This document shows, piece by piece, positions 1 to 8,534 of a DNA stretch of 64,000 nucleotides. A program made the translations under genes and the position numbers. The DNA is from JBOZRQ01 sp050789255 (GTDB taxonomy: Bacteria > Bacillota > Sulfobacillia > Symbiobacteriales > Symbiobacteriaceae): assembly GCA_050789255.1 (NCBI GenBank), contig JBOZRQ010000015.1:62001-126000 (forward strand), given 5' to 3'. Position 1 is the stretch's first letter. Each line of letters opens with the position of its first letter. The notes under the pieces were generated by a model that saw only the letters and a program-made list of their open reading frames with translations, ran no database searches and was not told where the DNA came from.

Positions 1-1
1 A

Positions 2-2419
2 CTGTGCCATAGCTACCACACCAAAATTCCTGCACGTGCAATCGCCAGATATATCCTGCATTTTACCGAACCTGGGCATGTCATCCTTGATGGATTTGGC
101 GGATCCGGCATGACGGGAGTGGCCGGCCATCTGGCTAGAGGGGGCGACCCCGATTTTGTGTCCCTACTGGAGCCGGAGTGGACTGCCAGGTTCGGCGAGA
201 AGCCTAAATGGGGCCAACGTTACGTTGTTCTTGGTGACCTGTCGCCGGCAGCGACGTTTATCGAGTATAACTACACGCTTCCCGTCGACACAAGGAATTT
301 CGTCGAGAAGGCCAAGCTGCTTGTGGCGCGCCTAAGCGATGAGATCGGGTGGATGTATGAAACCCGGGATGTTGGCGGACGGACCGGGGCAGTCAATTAC
401 ACCGTATGGTCCGATGTTTTCTCATGCCCTTCCTGTGGCTCTGAAATCGTCTTTTACCAGGCGGCCGTCGATTTGGCTGGTCAAGAGGTAATGGATAACT
501 TTTCATGCCAAAAATGCGGGGTTTCTCTAAAAAAGAAAGATTTAGAACGAGTTTGGACGTCAGAGTACGACCACCTACATGGTCAACCCATGCCGAGGCA
601 GAAGTCCATACCGGTTCTGATCAATTATTCCATTGGCAGTAAGAGGTTCTCAAAGGTCCCTGACGAGTCTGACATTCAGCTGTTAGAAAAAGTAGCAACT
701 AATTCGGGGCGTTTTTCCATTCCATTTGTGAAAATGCTCCACCGGGAAGGAGTTTGGGGAGATCAATGGCGTCGGGGCTATCATGCTGATGTAACACACT
801 TCCACCATTATTACACAAACCGCAACGCCTACGCGTTGGCTCGGTTTTGGGAATTAGTTGTAGCGGAGGGGCTTGATACGGGCGTTGGAATGCTGCTCAC
901 TGCCACGGCTCTCAAGCTCAGCAAACTATCTCGTTTCATGTTTGATGCCGCGGGTCGCATTCAGAATGGTGTTCTGTATATCCCGTCATTGCATCAAGAG
1001 ATGTCCCCGTTGCTCTTACTTGACGTAGCAGTAGGATATATCGCGCGGTATCGTGATAGCATTTGTCTGGACCGGTCGACCTGGATCACGACGGAAAGTA
1101 CCACCGGACTTCAGTCCATTCCCGATGACTCGATTGACTACGTCTTCACAGATCCGCCCTTTGGTGACAACCTAAAGTACTCCGAACTGAACTTTCTGTG
1201 GGAAAGTTGGCTGGGCGTCTACACAAAACACGAATTTGAGGCGGTTGAAAGCAAGATTCAGAACAAGGGGCTCTACGAGTATCAGCGGCTCATGACAGAT
1301 TGCTTTCGGGCCTACTACCGAGTTCTTAGACCTGGCCGTTGGATTACCGTGGTATTCCACAATTCGCGAAATGCCGTTTGGAATGCTATTCAAGAATCAC
1401 TCCAGCAGGCGGGCTTCGTGGTTGCGGACGTTCGTGGACTAGAGAAGAAGCAGGGCGCCTTCAATCAGGTTGTGGCTGCTGGTGCCGTTAAGCAAGATCT
1501 GGTCATCTCTGCCTACAAGCCCGATGACTCCGTCTCTCTGCAAGCTCGGCTTAGGCCAGGTTCTGAACAGTTGGTTTGGGAGTTTGTCTCCTCTCATCTC
1601 AACCATTTACCCCTTATCAGCCTGGAGAATGCTGACGAAGCACAAGTTGTGGCGGAGCGAACCAGTCAACTTCTTTTTGATAGAATGATCGCATTCCACG
1701 TGCAGAGAGGCATCTCGGTCCCAGTCTCCGCCGGGGAATTTTATCAGGAACTAGACCGTAAGTACGCAAAGCTGGACGGAATGTATTTCCTCCATGATCA
1801 GGTGTTTGAGTACGACGAGAAACGGGCCAAAGTCCGGGCAGTCAAGCAATTGACCTTCATGATAAATGACGAAGCTTCGGCTATACTTTGGACGCGAGCC
1901 GAGCTTGATCGCAAGCCCCAGTCATTCCAAGATCTCCAGCCTCTGTTCATGCGTGAAGTCCAGACATGGTCAGGCCACGAGCGAACAGTGGAACTGAAAC
2001 AGATCCTTGAGGAGAACTTCCTCTTATATGACGGTATGGTTCCGGTACCAGCCCAAATCCACACATATCTCTCCACCAACTTCAAGGACATGCGCGGCCT
2101 CTCCAAGGATGATCCCATCCTCAAGGCGAAGGCGGTTGATCGCTGGTACGTCCCCGACCCCAACAAGCAGGCGGACCTCGACCAACTTCGGACCAAGCGC
2201 CTGCTCAAGGAGTTTACGGAGTACAACGAGAGCAAACAGAAGAAGCTTAAGCAGTTCCGCACGGAAGCCGTCCGCGCCGGCTTCAAGGCAGCCTACGATC
2301 AGAAGGACTATCGCACGATCGTCGACGTTGCCAAGAAGCTGCCGGAGCAGGTCATTCAGGAAGACGAGAAACTCCTGATGTACTACGACGTGGCATCCAT
2401 GCGACTGGGTGAGGATTGA
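2..2419 (+). CDS. pglXI: BREX type 3 DNA methyltransferase PglXI (5' end outside window)
   Basis: Adenine/cytosine-amino DNA methylase that in BREX marks host DNA as self. The reading frame is open to the left edge, so the N-terminus is missing; the first internal ATG is at 110, but the S-adenosylmethionine motif (LDGFGGSGMTG, visible residues 29-39) spans it, so 110 is not the start. A zinc-ribbon-like insert has CxxC pairs at visible residues 142/145 and 169/172. The catalytic motif IV is DPPF at 384-387, about 350 residues after motif I. The order I then IV and the DPPF form fit N6/N4 (pfam01555-type) enzymes, as known for type 3 BREX PglXI. The C-terminal third is a charged helical region. 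It overlaps the helicase gene by one base (TGATG). Inference of BREX rests mainly on the downstream helicase-PglZ-BrxA order; brxF and brxC would lie upstream, off the window. Confidence 0.82.
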   Translation: MCHSYHTKIPARAIARYILHFTEPGHVILDGFGGSGMTGVAGHLARGGDPDFVSLLEPEWTARFGEKPKWGQRYVVLGDLSPAATFIEYNYTLPVDTRNFVEKAKLLVARLSDEIGWMYETRDVGGRTGAVNYTVWSDVFSCPSCGSEIVFYQAAVDLAGQEVMDNFSCQKCGVSLKKKDLERVWTSEYDHLHGQPMPRQKSIPVLINYSIGSKRFSKVPDESDIQLLEKVATNSGRFSIPFVKMLHREGVWGDQWRRGYHADVTHFHHYYTNRNAYALARFWELVVAEGLDTGVGMLLTATALKLSKLSRFMFDAAGRIQNGVLYIPSLHQEMSPLLLLDVAVGYIARYRDSICLDRSTWITTESTTGLQSIPDDSIDYVFTDPPFGDNLKYSELNFLWESWLGVYTKHEFEAVESKIQNKGLYEYQRLMTDCFRAYYRVLRPGRWITVVFHNSRNAVWNAIQESLQQAGFVVADVRGLEKKQGAFNQVVAAGAVKQDLVISAYKPDDSVSLQARLRPGSEQLVWEFVSSHLNHLPLISLENADEAQVVAERTSQLLFDRMIAFHVQRGISVPVSAGEFYQELDRKYAKLDGMYFLHDQVFEYDEKRAKVRAVKQLTFMINDEASAILWTRAELDRKPQSFQDLQPLFMREVQTWSGHERTVELKQILEENFLLYDGMVPVPAQIHTYLSTNFKDMRGLSKDDPILKAKAVDRWYVPDPNKQADLDQLRTKRLLKEFTEYNESKQKKLKQFRTEAVRAGFKAAYDQKDYRTIVDVAKKLPEQVIQEDEKLLMYYDVASMRLGED

Positions 2420-5268
2420 TGGTAGACGGAACAACCTTCCCAAGCGGGAGCTGGGCCATTGTGGCCGGCTCCCGGCTTCCTTGCCAGATTATCAGCCAGG
2501 AGAGCGTCTTCGGCCAGACCACCTACCAGGTCTGGTTCCCGGGAACCCGGGAGGTGCGGCGGCAGCCGGCCTCCTTGCTCCTGCCAATAACTGAAGAGCT
2601 GGGTGCCCCCAGCCTGGACGCCATCCGCTACATCGCCGCGGCCGCCCGAATCACCGAGGCGCTTGCCACGGATGCCTTGATCGCTCCCGTGGAAGGGAAG
2701 CTGATCCCCCTTCCCCACCAGCTCTACGCACTCTCGCGCGTGATGAGCGGGGATAAGGTTCGCTACCTGTTAGCAGACGAGGTTGGCCTCGGTAAGACCA
2801 TCGAGGCCGGCCTGGTTATGCGCGAGCTGAAGCTGCGTGGCCGGGCCAAGCGAGTACTGGTGATCGCCCCTACGGGCCTGGTGACCCAATGGGTCCAGGA
2901 GATGCAGACCCACTTCGACGAGAAGTTCCACCTCGTGATCCCCGGGGACTTCGCGGCGGTTCGTGGGATGCTGGGGATCGATGAGCGGGAGAACCTTTGG
3001 CGCCTCCATGACCAGGTGGTGACCCCGCTCGACTCGGTGAAGCCGCTGGATAGCCGCCGAGGCTGGACCCGAGAACAGGTGGAGCGGTACAACCGCGAAC
3101 GCTTCCAAGACCTCGTAGCGGCCGGCTGGGATCTGATTGTGATCGATGAAAGCCACCGCCTTGGGGGCTCTACCGATGCCGTAGCCCGGTACCGCCTGGG
3201 CGAAGCTCTGGCTACTGCCTCCGGGGCGCTGCTCCTGCTCTCCGCAACCCCTCACCAGGGCAAAACCGACCAGTTCCGCCGGCTCATGGCCTTGCTCGAC
3301 CCCGACGCTTTCGTAGACGAGTCGAACATCCGCAAGGAGAAGGTAGCGCCCTACGTGGTCCGCAGCGAGAAGCGCCATGCGATCGATACGGAAGGGCGCC
3401 CCCTCTTCCAGCCCCGCCAGGTGCAACTCCGCTCCGTTCCTTGGAACCCGCAGAACCTGGAGCAGCAACTCCTGTATGACGGCGTCACCGAGTATGTCCG
3501 TAAGGGCTACAACCAGGCGCTGCGGGAGGGCAACTACACCGCCTCCTTCTTGATGATCCTGATGCAGCGGCTGGTCTCCTCCTCCACGCGGGCCATCAAG
3601 GCGGCGCTGGAGAAGCGTCTGGAAGTTGTCGAGGGCGCCCGGGTTGTCCAGCCATCCTTCCTTGGGGCTGAACTCGACCCCACGGCCTTCGACAGCCTGG
3701 AGTCGTCGGCGTTGATCGACCGGCTGGTGGAAGCAAAGCTGAAGGGCGTAAAGGACGAACGCGCCCAGGTGATGCGCCTGCTCTCCCTGGCCCGTCGGGT
3801 AGAGGCGACGGCGCCCGACCCCAAGGCTAAAGCCCTGCTGGACGCGATCTATGAGGTTCAGCAGACCGAGAACGACCCAACCGTAAAGCTCTTGATCTTC
3901 ACCGAGTTCGTCCCCACCCAGCGAATGCTCGCCGAATTCCTGGGCGGCCGGGGCTTCAAGGTAGCCTGCCTGAACGGGTCGATGAACATGGAGGAGCGGA
4001 AAGATGTCCAGCGGGCGTTCCGGGAAGAAGCCCAGATCTTGATCTCCACGGATGCCGGCGGAGAGGGCTTGAACCTGCAGTTCTGCCACGTGGTGGTCAA
4101 CTTCGACCTGCCCTGGAACCCCATGAAGCTGGAGCAGCGGATCGGACGCGTCGACCGGATTGGTCAGAAGCACTTGGTCCGGGCGATCAACTTCGCACTT
4201 GAAGAGTCTGTGGAGCTCCGCGTACGGGAGGTACTTGAGGAAAAGCTCGCCCGCATCCTCGAGGAGTTCGGCGTGGACAAACTCGGGGATGTTCTCGACT
4301 CTGAGGCGACCGACGTCAACTTCGATGAAGTCTACATGGCAGCGGTGATGGACCCTGCCAAGGCGTTGGAGCATGTTAGGTCCCTGGTGGAGGATCTCCG
4401 GGCGAAAGCGGCAGCGACCGTTGCAGCGAGCAGCCTCCTCGGAGCACAGTCGACGCATGACCCGGAAGCGGCACAACGGATCGCCTACCACCAGGTGCCT
4501 TACTGGACCGAACAGATGACACTGAGCTATCTGCGAGACCATCAGGCAGAGGGCGGGCGAATCGAGACGGTTGGCTCTGCCTATCGCCTGACGTGGCCGG
4601 GGGGAGAGGAGATTGGGCCCGTCGTATTTGACCGGAAGGCGGTCGGCGACGGGGCCGAGTTGATCACCCTGGAGGACCCTCGTATTCGAGAGCTCCTAGA
4701 GGGACTGACTCCTCAGATTACGGGCATGCCCATACCGGGCGCCGTCCTCCCGGGGATCTCCAACCTTGTCACCGGCACCTTGTCACTGTGGCAGATTACG
4801 CTTGAGAGCAGAACGAGTGCTCACCGCCGCATCTTCCCGCTCTTTGTCAGTGATGACGGACGCATCTTGCGCCCCACAGCGAACCGGACCTGGGACCTGC
4901 TGCTGGACACCGCTGGGAACGCGATCCCGTACCTTCCCGCTGACTTAATAGGAGAGCCCGCGCAGACCCTTTGGGCTGAAGTCCGCCAGGCCGCGGAGCA
5001 GGCTGGCTTTGAACTCTACACGGCCATTCAGCGGGATTACGAAAGCACACTGGCCCGTGAGGCGCAGAACCGCGAGGAAGCCTTTCAGTCACGGCGTCGA
5101 GAGATCGAGCGGATCGGGCTTCCCCAGGTGCGCCACTACCGACTGCAGAAACTGGAGCGGGAGCAGCAAGCCTGGGAGCTTGAGTTTGCAGAGAAGCGAA
5201 ACGCCTGGCCCGCTTTGGAGCCCCTGCTGCTGCTAAGGATCCTGGCCGAAGGGGAGGTCACGGGATGA
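2419..5268 (+). CDS. brxHII: BREX type 3 SNF2-family helicase BrxHII
   Basis: DNA-translocating ATPase of the BREX complex. I take the ATG at 2419, which overlaps the methylase stop by one base, over the TTG three bases earlier; GGGTGAGG sits just upstream. Superfamily 2 motifs are intact: Walker A GLGKT at residues 123-127, DESH at 243-246, SAT at 275-277, and the C-terminal helicase lobe with a TDAGGEGLNLQ motif V and QRIGRVDRIGQ motif VI from 573. The last 100 residues are rich in Glu, Arg and Gln and look like a coiled coil. About 949 residues, normal for BrxHII. The stop is coupled to pglZ by an ATGA overlap. HepA/RapA-type helicases share the motifs; the position between PglX and PglZ decides the call. 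Confidence 0.85.
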   Translation: MVDGTTFPSGSWAIVAGSRLPCQIISQESVFGQTTYQVWFPGTREVRRQPASLLLPITEELGAPSLDAIRYIAAAARITEALATDALIAPVEGKLIPLPHQLYALSRVMSGDKVRYLLADEVGLGKTIEAGLVMRELKLRGRAKRVLVIAPTGLVTQWVQEMQTHFDEKFHLVIPGDFAAVRGMLGIDERENLWRLHDQVVTPLDSVKPLDSRRGWTREQVERYNRERFQDLVAAGWDLIVIDESHRLGGSTDAVARYRLGEALATASGALLLLSATPHQGKTDQFRRLMALLDPDAFVDESNIRKEKVAPYVVRSEKRHAIDTEGRPLFQPRQVQLRSVPWNPQNLEQQLLYDGVTEYVRKGYNQALREGNYTASFLMILMQRLVSSSTRAIKAALEKRLEVVEGARVVQPSFLGAELDPTAFDSLESSALIDRLVEAKLKGVKDERAQVMRLLSLARRVEATAPDPKAKALLDAIYEVQQTENDPTVKLLIFTEFVPTQRMLAEFLGGRGFKVACLNGSMNMEERKDVQRAFREEAQILISTDAGGEGLNLQFCHVVVNFDLPWNPMKLEQRIGRVDRIGQKHLVRAINFALEESVELRVREVLEEKLARILEEFGVDKLGDVLDSEATDVNFDEVYMAAVMDPAKALEHVRSLVEDLRAKAAATVAASSLLGAQSTHDPEAAQRIAYHQVPYWTEQMTLSYLRDHQAEGGRIETVGSAYRLTWPGGEEIGPVVFDRKAVGDGAELITLEDPRIRELLEGLTPQITGMPIPGAVLPGISNLVTGTLSLWQITLESRTSAHRRIFPLFVSDDGRILRPTANRTWDLLLDTAGNAIPYLPADLIGEPAQTLWAEVRQAAEQAGFELYTAIQRDYESTLAREAQNREEAFQSRRREIERIGLPQVRHYRLQKLEREQQAWELEFAEKRNAWPALEPLLLLRILAEGEVTG

Positions 5269-7298
5269 TGCACGCCACAGGAGCGGTCTGGCAGCAGCAG
5301 TTGCTGGCCTGGTTCACACCGCAGATAGCCACGGTCGCGCCGGTCACAGTCCTCATCGATCCCGATGGCCTCTACGAGGACCCGGCCCTGCTGGCGGCGA
5401 TCGAGGACGCTGGCTTTGCCATTCTTCGGTTCGATGATCCTCTTCGGTTCCGGCTCACCTACGAGCGGGAGTACCGGGAGCGATGGGACCGGGGCGAGAA
5501 AACCCGCGCCATGGTGATCCACAGCCGGATTCCGGCCGATGAGCTGCCTTATGACCTGACCGAAGAGGTGGCCCTGGCGGACCACATCCGCACCGTGAAG
5601 CTGGCCGACTACTTCGACCTCCTGGATCCCAACCTGGTGCTGGAGCTGGACCGCGATCTCCTGGGAATCCTGTGGACGAGCTACGAACATCAGCCTCCCG
5701 AGCACGGCGGGGTCAACGCCACGGCGGATTATCTGCTCGCCAAGGTCTTTCTGTTAGACCCGGCACCATGGCAGAGTCCCACGGCGCTCCTCTCCTCCCT
5801 GCTTATCCATCACTACCGAGGGCGGTCACTGCCGGCAGGTTTGGTGGCACGGCTGGTCAATCGGCTTGAACACCGCTTTCCGAACTGGCCACTCAAACAA
5901 CTGTGGTCAGAGCGGGCCACCTTCTATCAGTTCCTGGCCGAGCGGTGGTCGCACTTCTTGCACAAGGAGGTAGCTGCTGCCACGGACTCGACGCATGAGG
6001 CTCCTTCATCCTTCATGCTGCCGGGTCCGGTTGACTTGCCGTTTGGCGCCAACGAGGTTCGCGTTTACATAGACACACTCTTCCTGGAGGGACAGATCCC
6101 TCCGGTAAAGAATATCGACCAGCGGGCCGTGCCGAACGACTGGATGCGGCTTGGTGTGGCTCCGTTGACCGAGTCCGACCGTGCAGATCGGTTTAGGCGG
6201 CAGACCGAACAACTGGCAGTTGAACTTCCCAGTACCTCCGCGTCTCACCACCTGTGGCTCACCTTTGGGCGCAAGCTGGGCGAGTGGCTAGCCGCTCGTT
6301 GGCGTCTTACGCTGCCGGCAGACCTGGAGGCTGTAGCACAGACCGTTCACGCCGACGCGGAGCAGCGGTTCGGAACCTGGGTTTCCTCCCGGTTTAGCAG
6401 CATGCTCAGCTTGCCGCCAATCCCGGCGCCGCTGGTTGTCCACCAGGTCGCGCCCTACATGGCCCGTGGCTGGGAAGCTCAAGGGAAACCCAAGCGGGCG
6501 CTGATCGTGGTCGACGGGATGAACTGGGCCCAGTGGTCTATGCTACGGCGCCAGCTCGATCCCGAGCATGGCCTAACAATGCAGGAGAACAGTATCCTGG
6601 CGTTTGCGCCATCGATCACGCAAGTCTCCCGCCAGGCGATCTTCGCTGGGAATCTGCCCTGGAGTTTTGCGGGTTCCATCACGACGACGGGCAAAGAAGA
6701 GACCCACTGGCGCTCCTTCTGGGAGGGCCAGGGGGCCCTGAAGACGCAGGTCGGCTATCTCCTATACGGAGACGGGGAGAGTCCGGCGGCCTTCCTGGAT
6801 CGTCTTGGCGCTCTGACGAGCAAGTCCGACACGAAGATCATCGGCCTTGTGCTGGGCCAAGTGGACAAACTGACCCACGGCGCCGCCGGCGTGGTCTCCA
6901 GCCGCGAGCTGCAGAAAAACGTGGAAGCCTGGGGCCAAAGTGGTACACTCCGTGAGGTGGTAAAGGACCTCCTTGCCGCTGGCTACGAACTCTGGCTGAC
7001 GGCGGACCATGGAAACGTGGAGGCCGTAGGCGTCGGCTACCCGGGGACGGGTACCCTGACCGAGGAGCGCAGTGAGCGGGCCCTTGTCTTCACTCATGCC
7101 AACCTGCGCGATGCGACCGCCCTGAAGTTCCCGAACGCCGTCTCTTGGGCAGGGGCCGGGCTCCCCGACGAGTATCACGCCCTGCTCGCTACGGGCTTTG
7201 AAGCCTTCACGTCCATAGATAAGCACACGTTGAGTCACGGCGGCATCAGCATCGAAGAGATGGTGGTACCGTTCGTACGAATGGAGAAGAAGCGATGA
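5265..7298 (+). CDS. pglZ: BREX alkaline-phosphatase-superfamily protein PglZ
   Basis: PglZ is the hallmark gene of BREX; it has an alkaline-phosphatase fold and its role in defence is not fully known. Start ATG at 5265 overlaps the brxHII stop (ATGA) and follows GGGGAGG. The C-terminal 270 residues hold the metal-site motifs: VVDGM with Asp417, ADHGN with Asp581-His582, and LSHGG with His658 near the end. The N-terminal 400 residues have no motif I recognise, as usual for type 3 PglZ. The 677-residue length fits. The gene is coupled to the next one by another ATGA, so methylase, helicase, PglZ and BrxA are translated as one chain. Confidence 0.9.
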   Translation: MMHATGAVWQQQLLAWFTPQIATVAPVTVLIDPDGLYEDPALLAAIEDAGFAILRFDDPLRFRLTYEREYRERWDRGEKTRAMVIHSRIPADELPYDLTEEVALADHIRTVKLADYFDLLDPNLVLELDRDLLGILWTSYEHQPPEHGGVNATADYLLAKVFLLDPAPWQSPTALLSSLLIHHYRGRSLPAGLVARLVNRLEHRFPNWPLKQLWSERATFYQFLAERWSHFLHKEVAAATDSTHEAPSSFMLPGPVDLPFGANEVRVYIDTLFLEGQIPPVKNIDQRAVPNDWMRLGVAPLTESDRADRFRRQTEQLAVELPSTSASHHLWLTFGRKLGEWLAARWRLTLPADLEAVAQTVHADAEQRFGTWVSSRFSSMLSLPPIPAPLVVHQVAPYMARGWEAQGKPKRALIVVDGMNWAQWSMLRRQLDPEHGLTMQENSILAFAPSITQVSRQAIFAGNLPWSFAGSITTTGKEETHWRSFWEGQGALKTQVGYLLYGDGESPAAFLDRLGALTSKSDTKIIGLVLGQVDKLTHGAAGVVSSRELQKNVEAWGQSGTLREVVKDLLAAGYELWLTADHGNVEAVGVGYPGTGTLTEERSERALVFTHANLRDATALKFPNAVSWAGAGLPDEYHALLATGFEAFTSIDKHTLSHGGISIEEMVVPFVRMEKKR

Positions 7299-8014
7299 TT
7301 CAGCGAAAAATAATCGGCTTCGACCGACGGCTGAACAAGGAGTGGCTAGATGCCGCGGCAGCCCTCGTTGCCGAGGGAAGGCCGGTTCCAGAACTCCGGG
7401 AGCAGCTGAAGCAACTCTTGGCGCCAGCTCAAGGTGCCGAGGCGATGCAGAAAACTCTGTGTGTGCTCGGCCGGCTATGGTGGACGGCACCTAAGGACCT
7501 CGCTCCCATGCAGTCACGTGCCCTGGGTTTGCTACCCGAGGTGGGCCCGTCGCAGCGCATCGCAATCCACTGGGCCATGTGTATGGCCGTTTACCCGTTC
7601 TTTCTCGACACGGCCCGCCTGATCGGGCGCCTGCTGAGCCTCCAAGGTGAGGTCAAGCTGCATCAGCTTGAGATGCGCATCGCTGAGTTATGGGGAGATC
7701 GGGAGACCATTCCCCGTGCGGTCCAGCGGATTACACGCTCGATGGTCCAGTGGGGAGTGCTACGAGATACGGAGCAGGTTGGGGTTTATCGGCCAACATC
7801 CCCGGTCAGCGTCACGGGTGACTTGGGGGCGCTCCTGGTAGAGGGACTCCTCCGGAGCCAGACTGACGGGGGGCTCACTAGTGAGCAGGTCTACGGGCAT
7901 CCAGCCCTCTTCCCTTTTGAGGTGGAGATTCGTCCTTACGAACTCAGGCAGCGGCCTGAGTTTGAGGTGTTCAGGCAGGGCGTGGACATGGAGTTCATCT
8001 TGCTGAAGAAATAG
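7295..8014 (+). CDS. brxA: BrxA-like protein (last gene of BREX operon)
   Basis: 239-residue protein read from an ATG that overlaps the pglZ stop (ATGA). BrxA is a small winged-helix DNA-binding protein found in several BREX types; in type 3 it is the last gene, after pglZ, which is the position here. The central part (residues about 100-165) is predicted helical and contains a run resembling the winged-helix core of BrxA (RITRSMVQWGVL, roughly 145-156). Identification rests more on position and length than on a strong motif. It ends inside the left arm of a long hairpin shared with the convergent Clp N-domain gene. Confidence 0.62.
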   Translation: MIQRKIIGFDRRLNKEWLDAAAALVAEGRPVPELREQLKQLLAPAQGAEAMQKTLCVLGRLWWTAPKDLAPMQSRALGLLPEVGPSQRIAIHWAMCMAVYPFFLDTARLIGRLLSLQGEVKLHQLEMRIAELWGDRETIPRAVQRITRSMVQWGVLRDTEQVGVYRPTSPVSVTGDLGALLVEGLLRSQTDGGLTSEQVYGHPALFPFEVEIRPYELRQRPEFEVFRQGVDMEFILLKK

Positions 8015-8048
8015 ACCAGGCGGAGGTTTAGCCACCTCCGCCTGGTCT
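8013..8048. terminator. Bidirectional terminator between BREX and RT operons
   Basis: A perfect 15-bp stem (AGACCAGGCGGAGGT and its complement, 6-base loop) ends both convergent operons. It overlaps the brxA stop codon on the left, and its right arm encodes the last residues of the Clp N-domain protein on the minus strand. ATTTT follows on the plus side. Confidence 0.85.
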
Positions 8049-8510
8049 CTCATTTTGTCCGGGTTGCTCTTGGTCCGTTGACTCTTTGGTCGTATCTGCG
8101 GTTAGTGCCTCGAATAAAATCTCCCTTGAAATCCTGAAACCGGTAAGGACCTTCCTCGCAACGCCATGCTCATTGCCAAGTAAGGCGAGTAAAATGTGCT
8201 CCCCGTCTGCATCAGAACTCCCAAGGGAATTTGCTTCTGCCTGCGCAGACTCGAGGGTACGACAAGCCAGGTGTGTCATCCCTATTTCACCTTGTACCGC
8301 TGTCCTTCCCTTAGTTACCTTGCGTTCTGTTTCCTGCCGGATCATCTGAAGGCTAATGTCTGCTCCCTTGAGTATTTTGGTTGCTAGGTTGGTTTTATCC
8401 TTTAGCACACCAAGGAGCAGGTGTTCAGTTCCCACAAAGTTATTGTTAAATCGGCGTGCTTCTTCCTCAGCCAGGGCTAGTATCCGCTTGACATTCTCAG
8501 AATACGCCAC
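8028..8510 (-). CDS. Free-standing double Clp N-domain protein
   Basis: 160 residues made of two Clp N (Clp-R) repeats, about 8-56 and 75-140, each with the (N)xxxGTEHLLLGVL or DGEHILLALL signature, then a short polar tail ending in four glycines. In ClpA/ClpC these repeats sit ahead of AAA+ modules and bind adaptors or substrates; here no ATPase follows, so it cannot unfold proteins by itself. GTG start at 8510 has AAGGAGG ten bases upstream. It lies 24 bases after the RT-nitrilase stop on the same strand, so the two are very likely one operon. Possible roles are an adaptor linking the RT-nitrilase to a host Clp protease, or a decoy/sensor; both are inference. Confidence 0.85.
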   Translation of the reverse strand: MAYSENVKRILALAEEEARRFNNNFVGTEHLLLGVLKDKTNLATKILKGADISLQMIRQETERKVTKGRTAVQGEIGMTHLACRTLESAQAEANSLGSSDADGEHILLALLGNEHGVARKVLTGFRISREILFEALTADTTKESTDQEQPGQNERPGGGG

Positions 8511-8534
8511 CCAATGGCAACCTCCTTGGCTCCC

